Shown: positions 22,940-36,419 of the stretch, one piece after another | Layout of the letters: each line of letters opens with the position of its first letter | Numbering within the stretch: position 1 is the stretch's first letter | NCBI GenBank assembly: GCA_900708905.1 | Contig: CAADRB010000018.1 | Coordinates: 2,398,201-2,462,200 of the forward strand | Length of the DNA stretch: 64,000 nucleotides | Source of the DNA: Hymenolepis diminuta | Lineage: Eukaryota; Platyhelminthes; Cestoda; Cyclophyllidea; Hymenolepididae | Direction: 5' to 3' | Position numbers and translations under genes: made by a program | The notes under the pieces: generated by a model | What the model saw: the letters and a program-made list of their open reading frames with translations, nothing else | Told to the model about the DNA's origin: nothing | Database searches by the model: none

Positions 22940-25900
22940 TTCTCTCCGTTTTTGTTAGATTAGTACGTATTTTAAGACCAAACTGATTACTACAAGGAAA
23001 TAAACATATCAACAGATAGTCGTGGATATCCAAAGACCCGCTAAAAAACTCGTATTTATAAACGTTTACAATTGAGGATGTTTTCTGTTGTAATTCGATA
23101 ATGAGTTATTAGCTAATGTTTTTGAACAAAGTAAAATTGTGTGAAAGGCCCAAGCATACAAAGATTTTGAATTAATTAATCAACACTGTTACATTCTCTG
23201 AAATTAGATTCGTTCCGACTATAGAGTAAACTATGCGGTAATTAGAAAAGTAAAAAAGTTAAAAATATTTTTAATCATATAATTATCCCGAAAAATATAC
23301 CCGTTTTGTTCGACTATATTAACTTTAATAGGAGAATTCAAGAGTTCGAATTCGTCTCTAATATCTTTTCCGTACAAGTTTATTGTGATGAAGACTTTTA
23401 TGAAAAGTTCCTTGAGTTGATTTTAAAACCTGGACGGGTTGGCTAAATTCTTAAGTTTAATTCGTCTAAATCAGAAAATCGTTTTGAATTGAATTGGTTG
23501 AAATAAATGTATTTAAATAACTGTTTTCCACTCCCTGAATAACTCCAACACTGTGAATGCAAGGCAATTGGGCCCAATTCTGCGTTCTGTTTAAGTAATA
23601 TTAACCAAGCTCTCCGGTTATAAAAGAAAATTCATTTGCTTGTTAACACATAATGTTTATTCCCTGACTTCACTAAAAGATTTATCCCTTGGACTCTTCT
23701 ACAAAAGAAAGTAATTTGATAAGATTAGCGACAAAACGAGGTTCACGTTAATGTGTAACTTAAATATGAAATTGGTGGCAGCATAAGCTTATGTACATAT
23801 TGCATGTTGATAATTAAAAGTGCGATCCAATTACAAAGTTAAGCAATTTAATTAGGTTTGGTTTGGGACCAAACAAGAGGTAAATACGAGTAGATGTATT
23901 AAAAATCAATACCACGTAAGCTGGTTTATATGAGTTAAACACATTATAGCTACGAGAATGAAATACTTGCAACGATAACTGGCATTTCAATTTCTGTCCA
24001 CTTGATAAATTCTCTCTGATACAGATGATGCAATTATATTTGAATTCTTTTTTAGCTATCTAAACGGGTGTTATTGACAAAAAAGTATCAACCACTAAAA
24101 AGTGGTCTAGTTAAGACGTCTTTTATCTGGGTTCTTCTAACAAGTAGTTTCTAACAAGTGACAGTTATCACAACACAATTAATATGAACTTGCCCGTAAA
24201 ATGATTAAAGTTGTGGTAAAAACTCAAACTCACTCGTACGTGAGTGCTACTTTTATTGGAAGTTGGCATCTGGTGTATTTAATTACTCCATATTCCCAGT
24301 CTAGTCGGTAAATATATTTCTATAGTATTGATGATAAAATCCAAAGATATAAGGAAAAATTTTAGTTCACAAATTAATTAAACTAACGCCTTTCAATTTC
24401 AATTTTCATTCAGTACAACGAATGGACATCTAATTGGATTTAGTTGCCTTTGGGGAATTTCAATCTGGTTTCTCATTTTCTCATAACGAAATTATTAGAA
24501 TGATATTTGAAAGTTTTATTTCAGTTTAGCTCATTAAGTTATATTTTTGGGAAGACTTTTTAGTCGAAATTCATCTTCTTTAGAATTCGACTCTCAATAA
24601 AAGCGAAAATATTTTCTGAGTAAAAAAGGAATATTTGCTTTAATAATGGCAATTAGAGGGTCACTTATCGAATATTATACCATTTATTAGACTAAATAAG
24701 TAAGTGTGTGACCCCATGGAATTTTTATTAAATTCAGAAAAATAATCCCCTTCAATATCTGACCTTTAAATAACAGTACTTGAAATACTTGAAAATAATT
24801 TATTGCTCAGGGTGGCCATTATTTCATTAGTCGTTTAAAATATGAAAAAAAAGAATTATAAGAGATTCGATTTGATTCGAACGAACGAAGTAAGTGATTG
24901 AAAAATGAGCACAAACATGTTGAATTCGCACATGAAAAGAAATTTTCTCAGATTATTTTGACTTTGGTGCCTTTTCATAAGAGACCTAAATCGGGAGATA
25001 AAAGGATTTATTTTAAATCTAAAGAAAGCTAAATATTTGAGTTGTTAGAATTTTGTGTTTCGACAAGGCGGTGAAGCTCTATTTCAAGATCGTATCAGAT
25101 ATAACATAAATACCCATAAAGTTTATGGAGAAAGATTTCCTATACAATATTTTTGTTTGTTTATAAGAAACCAAAAACAATAAAAGATACATTTAAGAAA
25201 AAGAAAAGAAAGAATTTAGATTTTTATCAACTTTCTCTTAAAAAATACGATATGCTCAGGTCAATGTGTACCAATGGGGAAACAGTCAAATGTCTCGGTC
25301 TCAATGCTTTTCGGCAAATTCAATTAATGGTTCTGCCATCTGCACTTTTTAATAGCGATCATCAGAGGCAACAACGTTATAATTGCTGTTCCTAATCAAA
25401 GAAGAAGGACGATACGTGTGCTGTGAACCCCTTCCCTTCCGCAGGTTAGAAAAATAGTTCATTGGCATTTTAAATATTTCCATGCAAATTATGTCTCAGG
25501 TGCAAATTATTCTATCTAACGATATTTGTATGATAAATAAATTTTTAGCAGTAATAATAAGATTTGAGCAGAGATTTTATTTTACTCGAGATTGCGCTCT
25601 AATAAATCCCAGCGTAAATGCCTGGAAGAATGCTAGCTCTTTTATTTATTTTTCAATAATTCAACTAATTAACTAAATGTTGCATTGAATTTAATGGAAG
25701 TCTTAAAAAGATACTCAAGAATCAAGATATTTGGTTAAATGGATGAGATCAATTATTGTAGTAACAATTTAATTATGAAGCGACAGATTTAATTAGTAGC
25801 CATTAGAACCTGATTCTTAAAATAATGCTATTTCTCCATGTTCAAACTAGACTTCAGCTAAAGCAAGTAATATATTACACACTAATTAGAATGTAAACAA

Positions 25901-27239
25901 AAGAAATTACTGGAGTTGTCATTTACCCAATTAGTCCTATTTATTTAAGTAGAAAAGAACTTAACCAATTTCAAATTTAAAATTCATGACAATATATATA
26001 AAAGGCACTATTTGTAAAAAATGAATGCCCTTAAAAAAATATTTCTTATAAATATTTTTTGGATTATATTAATTTGAGTTGATTTGATGAACAATCAAGT
26101 TTAAATTTTTGCACTTGCTTGAACTGCATTCAATATATTGATTAGAAATTACATGACAATGATACAGACGTTCGATTCTCGCATTTTCTTGATATTCGTA
26201 AATCTTCTTTGTCCTATTTTTTGACAGGTTTCGACAGCTCTCACACTCTAAATAGCTCGGCTTTAATTGTTGTTGCTCAATAAATTCAGCTTCTCTCTCG
26301 ATTCTATCCATCTTTGTATCACTGACTGATTGTCTGCTGTTAGCCGATACCTGTTACTCTTAGCTCCCACCAAATCCGATAAGCTCAAGTAAACATATCA
26401 ATGAACATTTGATCAAATTATTGAATAATTTAAATTAAGTTTATATTTAATTTATCTTCATGAGTAAATCAAAACTGAGATGAATTTGTTCTAATTGTAC
26501 TAATACTTTAGCTAATAAAAACAGTACTTCGCCGATTCATCAAAGCGTGCTTTAACTTGGTCAGAGGTTTAATGCGAATTCTTTTGCTGATTTTAATTTA
26601 TTTTGTGTTTAAACGATTAATTTTGTATTTAGAAATGAGAAATTTTAATTTTAATATATAACTATCGAACTCAGTCTGGTTAGTACATACAGGGAATTTC
26701 AACCATAACGACTAAATAAATTGAACTGCAAATATGCAATATGATTGGCGTCTCCTCTTTTGAAATTTCTCTATTTAAGCCTTTAATCAATTTTGCTATC
26801 CCTATAAGGTTTTACAGACTGATTTACTGATAACGTTCAAATGTTTTTCCCTGATTAAACCTTGTGGCAAAATTATGTATTGACTTGAAAATTGCTAAAT
26901 TTAGCCTTTATTTGGCATTCGTTATCTCGTTGATTTAACTTTATTTAACATTTAGCAGTAGCTGATATAAGATCAGTAATTATTCACCAAATTAAGGATG
27001 TATTAAAATGTAATTATTAAACTTTAATTTATTTTAAATTTTTTGTGAAACCCATCTAGAAAAGTCGTTTGCTATTTGCCTTCAGCCAATTATTAGAAAA
27101 GACATGAAATATTTTATCTAGACCCTTACTCTGTTCTTTAATATTAGTTTTATAATTTACTGCCTATATATAATTATATCTCATACGAATGAATCTATAA
27201 GCATTCTGAACGGATTTCTCGGGAAAAAAATACGTCGCC
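22940..27239. other. Spacer between the two direct repeats
   Basis: A+T-rich, mostly without recognised features. The only exon-like piece is at 25402-25444. An 80-codon frame at 26069-26311 (minus) and one at 25153-25395 (plus) are within chance expectation, although the latter has higher G+C in its second half. Confidence 0.4.
25402..25444 (+). other. Possible micro-exon
   Basis: AAG AAG GAC GAT ACG opens a 14-codon frame (KKDDTCAVNPFPSA) between an acceptor-like AATCAAAG and a donor CAG|GTTAGA. The short G+C-rich block stands out in A+T-rich flanks. Short symmetrical exons of this size occur in flatworms, but one block without a linked gene is weak evidence. Confidence 0.15.
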
Positions 27240-27440
27240 CAATAAATGACAGTTGTTAATGGATGCGTAAAACTATTTTATCTTGTAAACGATTTCCTTA
27301 AATTTCCAAGGAAAATTAATGTCTGTAGCTACTGAAAAAATAGGATTTTTTGACGTATTTGTCAAGTTTGATGAATTTAACGCAAAATTTATTACGTTAA
27401 ATTTAAATTAAGTTAAAATTAAAACTAAATTAATTGATTT
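27240..27440 (+). repeat. Copy 2 of the 0.2-kb direct repeat
   Basis: Starts CAATAAATGACAGTTGTTAA like the copy at 22761 and ends AAATTAATTGATTT. The flanks differ on both sides, so the ends of the shared block are well defined. No target-site duplication is seen. Confidence 0.8.
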
Positions 27441-30400
27441 AGAAAGCCTAAATAAGACTTCTGGATTATATTTCTTTAATAAAAAATTACGGAATAAAGT
27501 TACAAATGAGTTGCAGAAAATGTCTTTAATATACAAATATCTCATTTGTTTCTTCAAATATAATTTTTCGAAAAGAAAAATACGTACTAGTATTTCCTCT
27601 TACAGTGATCTTTTTTATTCTCTGTCCAATCCGGGTTGCAAGAGTGTTCCAACTGCGTGAAAAATAACATGCTGTTGACTAAGTTTACATACATATTAAA
27701 AGACTTCAGTTGTTATGACTGGATTTATGCGAGTAGGAGTTAGATATTGTTAACGTATTTTTTAAAATTGACAGAAAGAAAAACAGTAAACCACAATGGT
27801 GACCAGAAAAAATGTTTTAAAAGGCCGAATTCATCGAAAGATTTTGATGAACAACATAAATAATGTTACTTATTAATAAAGGTCAATAAAGTGAAATGCG
27901 GGTTTCTCGTCAATAAAACCACTAATAAAGTGGCTTATGACTTAAGTTTGGGTTTGTTAGGTAACTTTTGCAACGTGTCAAGGAGAAAAGAAAACTATGT
28001 AAATCTATCTATCTATCCTAGGCAAATGGATATCGTTATATAAAGTTCTAAAACTTTTAGATTTGTCTTTCCTTCCTTTCCACTACTTGTTTTGAATTAT
28101 TACTTAGAATTGCATTACAACTAAGGCTGCGCCAGAGTAGATCAATTTACGATCATGTCTTCTAATTTAGATTTGACGAGGTTGGTGCTTACTGGTGCAC
28201 ATGCAGAGATGTGAATATCTGACCGTATCGGTAAGAACTGCTTACAGAAGTGAATGGCGGAATGTGATTTCATCATGTGACCAATTCCAAAGTTTCAGTT
28301 AATCAGCCATGGTAAGTGATGTTATCATGTCACTTAATAGACTTGGGAATACAGCAGCCAACCAGGTGTTCTACTAGTAATATCTTATCGAACTGAGCAA
28401 ACAATTTTGTAATATAAACCTCTTAATTTCTTTCATTGCAAAGCTTCTTTTTAAAATACAACAACTCTTCAATATTCTTAATTTCATTAGACATTACTTC
28501 ACGATAGTGCTCTAACATGTAAAAGTTGTCCACTAAACGTTAACTGGAAGAAGATACAAAGTGAAAATTGCTTAAGTGTGTGTTGATTAAAAGATTTTAA
28601 ATTTTTACCTGGTTTGCACTTGTTACTGAAAGACGTGTTTGTAAAAATTTAATGTGCTTAGCTTGCTTCCCTGACATTATATTATCTAATCCCACTCCTT
28701 AGTGATAACAGCACGTGAATAGAGCACTCTTTCACCTATAGCACATCAATATCTGTACCCACCCAAGACAAGAAAAGTATACTCAATAGATGGAGAGTAA
28801 ATTTGATTGCATTAAGTCTTTCTATTTCTTCCTCCGAGTCCGCGCTATAGTGCTAACACTCAGTGGACACCCTAAGAATATATTATTTTTACATGTGTCG
28901 CATTATAACACATTTTTGAGTTAATTTAAAGATAAATTAAATATACGATGTTGATTTAAAATACAGCCACAGGTAAGATATTTGAACGCATAGAGGCCTG
29001 AAAAATTAGACACCTGACATTTAAAATCATGTTTTCCTGTCCCTCTTCCTTTTGTTGCTATGCAAGATGATATTTCATTTATCATTCAAATATAAACAAA
29101 GTAATTCCAATACATTTGTCCTAACATTTCAATTTGCCCAAAAACAAAGTGTATCTTAACAAAATTTTTCTGCTTTTATAGAAGTTTTCAAAATTAATTA
29201 AGCAAAATATTTTATACTTGATTATTTAAAGAAATTAATTTGCTTGGTAAATTAACTCAATTCATTGCAATTCAGCAATTCATTGCTAAAAATACTTCAG
29301 TGTTAATATAACAAAATTTGTTTTTCGGGTTTAAAAGGGATTTCATTAAACGTTACTTTGCCGAATAGTCAAAGCATCCATAAAAATGAATTGTAAAGGA
29401 ATTTCAGTTGTTTTAAAGTAAGGTTTTTCACTTTTATTTCTTTGAAAAACATCTAATTTACACTAAAAGTTTTAAAAGTAAAGAATTTGGCAGTCGAGCG
29501 CTTCGGAAAAATGTTGGTGGATTTATAATAATCACTTAACTTCTACATAAAATAATCTTTTATAATATGGACGTAGAAAACAAGTTTTAATAACAATCGA
29601 AAGTCCCGCTTTTACATGAATAAACAGAAGTAAATAGTTGTTTAATAGTAAAATGTAATGCGGCTGAGCCGCTCCATAATGATCAAAGAGCTAGGTTCGG
29701 TCGGATATGAATATTTGATTGGAGCAATTATTTAAAAGGCTATACGAAGATATAAAGAATTTAAAAATGAATGGAAACTTTATGAAGATTAATAATAAAT
29801 AACCAAAGAGGAGAAATTTTGTCCTTTTAGTTCATAAAATGCTAAAGAATAATTGGTTTTTAGAATAATAGATTTGCAAATTTTCATTTAATCTCTTTGA
29901 TTCATCGGATTTTCATGAATTCCAAGATTTAAAGAATAATCTATCATATATTATTTTTCCTTTTTTAGGAAAGTCCTCCCATTTAAACTCCATTCTCTCA
30001 GAAAACTCTGAAATTAATTATAGAGATGGATAAGTAACATGAATTCTAAACAATGCAACTGAAAATCCATTAAGACGAGGAAATTTTACCAATTTTAACT
30101 TTATTTACCTTGTATATTTGGCACTTTCAAATAAGTGATCCTTGAAAAATGTGCTCTTGCCTTAGATTTTAAACTAACTTGTCTCTATAACACGATGAAA
30201 AATCTTGTGAACTTAGATATAAATAAAATAATCCGAAGAAATCGAAATGTTTCAGTGCATATTTGTGTCAAAATTCGTGAGGAAAAAGAAAAAAATGAAA
30301 AACTCTAACATTTATTAAAGTATTTCATTTATTGAATAAAAATAAGAAATTTTTTGCTTTTTTCAAAATATACATACTTTTTTATGCATTAAAAGGGAAA

Positions 30401-33400
30401 ACCACCCACTTTTACAATAAATATTGTTTGTATCTTAAGCAGATCATTGTGCTTTGAAGTACTTGCACTAATTAAAAAGGCACTGACAAATACATTCAAC
30501 TTTCACCTTCTTTGATATCACTCAAAATTTTAAACAATGCAATACCTATGTTATATGGTAATTCATATTAGTGTAGCTGCTTCTTATTCAACCCATGACT
30601 TTAGCCGAATTGACCATTTGTACTATTTCATAATACGCTGTACATGCATCTCGTCCTTTTTTCCGGCCCTAAGTAAATACTAAAACTAGTGCTATGATTC
30701 AAAATCTAAAAGGGACATATTTCAATGCTCAGTTGTTGTTAATAAAAAGTTTCTAATTCGATTTTGAATCTTTGTGAAATCCTGGCAAAGGTATATTTCT
30801 GATTTCAATCTCAGAACAAGTTCAGATTTGATCAGAACTGATCAAATCGATAGAAAAAATCAAAGCTCAGAAGCATGTGATGTTAGGACTTCGGATCCTC
30901 ACATCAGGGTCAAAATCATGAGCTTCATCACTTGCGCGATGTTTACTAATTATGGTGTTTGATAACTTACAGGATTGAGCACATATCGAATACGTAGAAA
31001 GTCGTCATCCGACATACACTGTACATCTAATCAAATGAATTTTCTTAACTATAACCGAGGTTTATTAAAAGGGCTACCATTAGTTAAATGGTTATTTCTT
31101 TTTCCTCTTTAAGTCTCTTAAACGTGTTTTAAATGCACTGCCAAAAAACGTCAGATAAGGGCCAAATTAAACACTCAAGAATGACTTTTGACAATTTAAG
31201 ACACATAATATTGTGGACATATTATTTTAAATTTATTTTTAATTAGTGTGCTTTTGACAAAAGTTGTTAGAGTAAGACATTAGCTAATTGCGGTACTCAA
31301 ACATATTAATAAAAATACCTCTAAATTTTAACTTGAAATTGTTAAAACACTGGAAATCTTTTGCATTTTATAGAAGTGACACTTTTAAATGAAAGAAGAA
31401 CAAGGTATCAGTTGTATGATTACTTAGAAGAACTTTAGCTTTGTCCCGTAAATGGGCATATTTAACATAATAGCTATTTTGGTATGTATTTAACTTTACT
31501 GTAACATTAATTTGAATAAACAAATGAGGTTAGTTAAAAGATGCATCACCTATTTTTCTATTAATTTAAAATTTAATTCTATTTAGTTGTGTCGGCAAAT
31601 TTCATTATAATCAATTTACTTGATAGTATTCATTCAAAGACGTTATACAAGGAGAGTGAAAGAAATCTGAGTGTACCTTATAATTAATAAAGAGAATATT
31701 TACGCTCTTTTGGTGCGTATAATAGTAGCATATTCTATGCACGTGTCAAAACAGAATATTTAAAATATAGAGCAAAAATGGTGCCTGTTTTATTTTCCAA
31801 ATCTCTAGATGTTTACCAGGTTAGCATTTTCTATGCTCATAGAACAAATAGGGTGTGGTATCATTAATAATAAGATGAAGCATATCTTAATAGGCAACCC
31901 ATATATACCTTTATTTTAGACCTTAATGTCTATCTGTCAAAAACAATCTTCGAGTTCTCTGCAGGCAAAAGATTTTGCCTAAGCAGATAAGTGGAACAAA
32001 ATAACTCAAAATTTGTTGTCACATATTTTAAACTTAGCAAATCTTCACATGAGGACTCATTTATAAAAGAGAAATTGCCCATGAAAATCATCAGCGCAAT
32101 CAAAAATTTGCGAATATTAATATAATAGAACGCAGATGGATTTTGCTTAGACATGACAACCGAAGAAAAAGATGTCGTTACTTAGACGCAAGTCATAATT
32201 TATCTTATATGACAAGAAGAAAATTGTTAAATATTATAAAAATTAACAGATGGATAACTCAAGTTTAAAATGTTAATAAAAAGTTGTTTATTGTAGGATT
32301 ACCGTTAAAATAAACTCAATAAGCAGTGGATTATCTGAGATGAAGTAGGTTTTACCCGATACAAAGAATATTTGATTCATTTACTCAGAACTCAATCGCA
32401 TTCCTCCCTTTTTTAACAGCTGAATGAATGGAAATCGGCTTAAAAATATCTAAAACAGCAACTGAATTTATGACATGAAGTAACAAGATATTTATTTTTA
32501 AAAAATTGTACTTATTAAAAGTAAACAAAATCGATTAATAAAACAAAGAACTCCAAATTGAACAAAAAAGTGGCCTGACATGTTGCACTTTAAGATATTT
32601 ATTTTGTCATAAATAATTGGATAAATTTTCATAAATATGGCCAAAAGGTGGAAACTGAGCGCATGTTTATCTTTGACTGCCAAACGGAAAAGGTTATATT
32701 CAATCATTAAATGAATATAAACAGAAGATAAATAACTATCTTAATGAGCACATTCTGAACGAGGAAGCTCAAATAAAAATTAAAGGTTCATAAATTACAA
32801 GTTCATGATTTTTGATAAAGTCCATGTACTAGTAAGAAGAATTAAAATTTCAGTTTATTAATTAAAATAAAAACGCATATACAAACGAATAATTGTGTAA
32901 AATTCTACGACATTTGACTTGTCAATCTTGACATTTCAATTGAACAAAATGGCTTAAGCAAATGCGCATTCAACTCATTGATTCATCTTACTGATTATTA
33001 CATCTCATAGGCGTTACAGTTTACTCCAAATTCTTCTGATCATGAGAAGCTCAAATTTTGTAATAAAATCCCTTGGACCACGGTTGATTCCAAGTTTGCA
33101 TATTCAAGCATACTGTTTAGTTGAGTGGTCGATCGATTCATTCATTTATTTTTTCTCACAGTCTAGAGATTTTACTTTATTAAAAACTCTTTACGCTACG
33201 TATTCAAACAGGAGAATTTTTCACTTTTTAGACGAAGTACACGGAACATATTAACTCTGACTTCTCAGTCTCCATCAAACTTCCACGATCCACACTTTAA
33301 GTTATCATTTACTCGCATATGGGTTTTTCTGTATTCATGTAAAACGAAAGTAAATATTTTACCATTATCATTGACATATCGTTAAAAAATGCGGACTTTC

Positions 33401-35407
33401 TCGTTGCAAACAACATTTACAGTTAAACAGACAGAACATATTAAAGCAAAAACAGCATAGATAAAATAAATCATAAACAAAAGAATCAAATTTCCTTTAG
33501 GGTTAAATAAATAAACCTTTCTTTTGAGACAATTTAGTGAACAAATGAAATTTGAAGAATCAGGAGGTGTAGCAAATAAAGCAAAATTAAAATGAGTTGA
33601 TTTTTCCCATTTATGTATTTTTCATCTCAAACTAGTTAAACTTACTTATTTTCATACAAACTTATTTTATTACCCTCACTTTATTCCAAAACGTCCTGAA
33701 ACTCGATATAAACGTAAAAGACGGTTTCATTGTTATGCTCTACAATGCTTTCGTCAGCCCGTGATCTTTCTTCAAACAAGTATCTTTTAGTTAATTTCGG
33801 AAAGTTTTGGCTATTTTTATATGTTGGAAAAAAGACTATTTATCACCTCTCTTATGTGGAAAATAGAATTTTACTTGAATCTCAAGCTGCCATATAAACA
33901 AATTTTTATTTCCCATTGATGTCTTGTTTAAATTTTCACTCGAGCCAAAACGTTTGATTTTGATCACTTCATCACCTCATTAGGTAATTTGTGTAGTAAA
34001 CATCTAGCAAAAGGTTTGAAACCAGAAGGTTTGATTTCTGATTTCGTATTTGTCTGACGTTGAAAATAAGAACTAAACAGATTCGGACAAAATAACGCTT
34101 CCAGCCAATTAAGGAACTGGATGGAAGGAGATTGAATTTTTCAATCAAGTTACGTTACATTTGAAAATATGTGCATTACTGCTATTTTGACCAAGTGATA
34201 ATAATGAATATTAAAATAATTTTTATTTTGATAAATGACGTATTAGCACGTCGAAGTAAAACTGCACTAGATGCATCCCTCTTAAACTAAAAGTAAGCGT
34301 AATAACAAACAAAAGAAAACATCTTTATCCGAGTTAGAAGACCAAGGGTTAAGTAGAATCTAGAGGGCAAGATAAAATAGAAAAGGGGGTGAATAATTAG
34401 ACAATCAGAGAAGGAAAAGTAAGCATTTATGACATGCGTAAGGAAGCTTGAGTATTTCACACAAATGGAGTCATGACAAGCTGACAAATGAAGAATTGTC
34501 TATTGTCAGTTATAAGGTGAGTCACAAGTCAATAAGTAGCCAGAAAATAATTTCGAGAAGGATCCAGAAAAAATTTCCCCATATGCAAGTCGTTACATTG
34601 CAATTTTAGTAGAAATTATATCGGATTTGTCTATTCTCGGAAATTATTAGCTGCTTCAGTAAAAGTTTAGTCAACGCAGACGGAGACTATTTTTGAAATT
34701 TAAATTGTTAGAAAAGGTGCTGCAGGAAAATTTCTGCGTTCCGAGTGTTTTACGATATTATTTATTGACACAGTTTTGATACAAATTTAATCAGTTAATC
34801 CATGAAGTGGATCAGCTAGCCTATTTCTTATTTAATTAAACCGTTGTTGCTGCAGACACCGCAATAATAGTTAGTTATTGCTGGTTATATTATTCACAGA
34901 ATCTTATGTCAGTTATAAAAGAAAGGAAATATCATTTATTATTAAAAATGAAAAATACCCGTACATGCGAGAGTAATGAAAAGGCTTTTAAAATACCAAA
35001 TGGCAAAATAGAACGATAAGGAATTAAGTGGGGGATAAAATAGACGTTTCTAATAAATTTAGAATGTCAAGAATCTTACTTTGTTCGAATTCTGGAAGCA
35101 TCGGTTTGTGCAGTTTTCAGTTTGATATTCGAAGGTTTCAGTGAATTGATGTCTGTGTTTTGGGTTAATTCAATCAATCCTCGTATTTGATATTCTGAGC
35201 TGAGTAGTAAAGAAATTAATAGTTCGAATCATATTAACTAAATTTTTACTACTCCTTCTGCTAAAAATACTTTTGAACACCGACTTGCCAGAATTGTTTT
35301 CGCTATTCTAGATTTATAAATCCTCGAGATAAAATTATGTAACCTTTAAAGTTATTTCTATCTACTAAGTATCATTTTTTGTCGTTTATTTAAAAAAAGC
35401 CTAAATT
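27441..35407. other. Long gene-poor region
   Basis: No supported gene in about 8 kb. An ATG directly followed by a perfect donor (ATG|GTAAGT at 28309-28317) lies after an acceptor-like TTTCAG at 28297. A short (ATCT)n run is near 28003-28018. A purine-skewed patch lies at about 34280-34500. Open frames of 60-75 codons here are A+T-rich and look like chance. Confidence 0.45.
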
Positions 35408-35433
35408 TAATTTTTTTTCTTAACATTATCTAG
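35408..35433 (+). promoter_or_regulatory. 3' splice acceptor before the 60-codon ORF
   Basis: TTAATTTTTTTTCTTAACAT followed by TATCTAG is a strong pyrimidine tract and AG. It lies 47 nt upstream of the ATG at 35481. As with the ERICH2-like gene it could accept a spliced leader or end a 5' UTR intron. Confidence 0.4.
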
Positions 35434-35452
35434 AATTATTGACATAATAGAG

Positions 35453-35479
35453 ATGAAAGACGTAATCAATTGCTACTGA
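35453..35479 (+). other. Upstream ORF ending one base before the main ATG
   Basis: ATG 35453 opens MKDVINCY and stops at TGA 35477-35479; the main ATG starts at 35481. Such spacing would favour termination followed by reinitiation or strong repression. It exists only if the main ORF is real. Confidence 0.3.
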
Positions 35480-35480
35480 T

Positions 35481-35663
35481 ATGTGTAAAACACCTTCTCG
35501 GCTCACAACTACAAATGAGCTGTATCCCAGTATTTGTACTTATAAGCCCGTTAAAAAGGAAGACAAGGGTACCTCTGCAAACCAGATGGACAAAATTTCC
35601 AACGGCAAGGCACACAACTTTGCTACCCTTGTTTGTGTTGCACAGGACGATGACTTTAATTAA
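35481..35663 (+). CDS. Hypothetical 60-residue hydrophilic protein
   Basis: The frame from ATG 35481 to TAA 35661-35663 encodes a protein starting MCKTPSRLTTTNELYPSICT and ending LVCVAQDDDFN. Codons are about 43% G+C by eye against a background near one third, and use many synonymous choices. No signal peptide, membrane segment or known motif is seen. The middle is Lys-rich (KPVKKEDKG). A strong acceptor and an upstream ORF precede it, the same layout as the gene at 11447. An overlapping frame is also open, which weakens the case. Function unknown; a last exon of a larger gene is an alternative. Confidence 0.42.
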   Translation: MCKTPSRLTTTNELYPSICTYKPVKKEDKGTSANQMDKISNGKAHNFATLVCVAQDDDFN

Positions 35664-36419
35664 TCACTCAGGACTTTACTAAAGAAAATACAATTTCCCA
35701 GGAAAGAATATTTCCAAAAGCCATTGTAAAATGTTTTCATTCACTTTATATTAACTATTTTTGGGGTTCATTAATTCGGAAGAGTCATTTTCATTGTAAT
35801 TGCATTATAATTGTAATGTAATACTTTAAACATTGCATTGTTTAACGTATTTTTAATGCAAGTGTTGCTTAAATATCAATACCAACGCAATGATTTTTCA
35901 TCAAACTGCAGAAATCTCCTTATCCTGAGATTCTTTTGCTTTCCTAAATTTGAAATTTTTATTAAAGATTTTAGTAAAATGCTTTAATTTAATGGCAAAA
36001 TTTTGTGAATAAACCCAAAAATGTTAGTCAATACTTTTAAGTGCTCTTATGCTTTTAACATTTATTCAGACACTTTCAGCTGATTTCAGAATCACCTTTT
36101 TGTGAAGTCAATTATTTATTGTCGTAGTTCGTCGCTTGAATTTTACGCAATGCACTTTTAACAGAATATAAGAATCGTTAAATATGTTAAAATATGACAG
36201 AAAATTTTGCTTTTTTTAACTAATAACTTTCTAAATAGTAACGGATTGACAATTCAGTGGACGAAATAATTGTTCCGCCATTTATTTAAAAGTTACTTAA
36301 AAATGCCACTGCTATTACCTTCTCAGCATTTATATCACTTACTTTGTGATGGAAAGACCCGTTTATATTAAGGTAAGTTATTCTGCTATGTTAAACCAAG
36401 AAGTTCTACATTAACTAAG
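35664..36419. other. A+T-rich stretch after the 60-codon ORF
   Basis: No gene seen. ATTAAA and AATAAA hexamers occur about 300-350 nt past the stop, with none closer. Confidence 0.4.

Noticed and set aside
24232..24250. Inverted repeat CACTC-GTACGT-GAGTG
   Set aside because: A five-base stem is common by chance, and nothing around it suggests a terminator or binding site.
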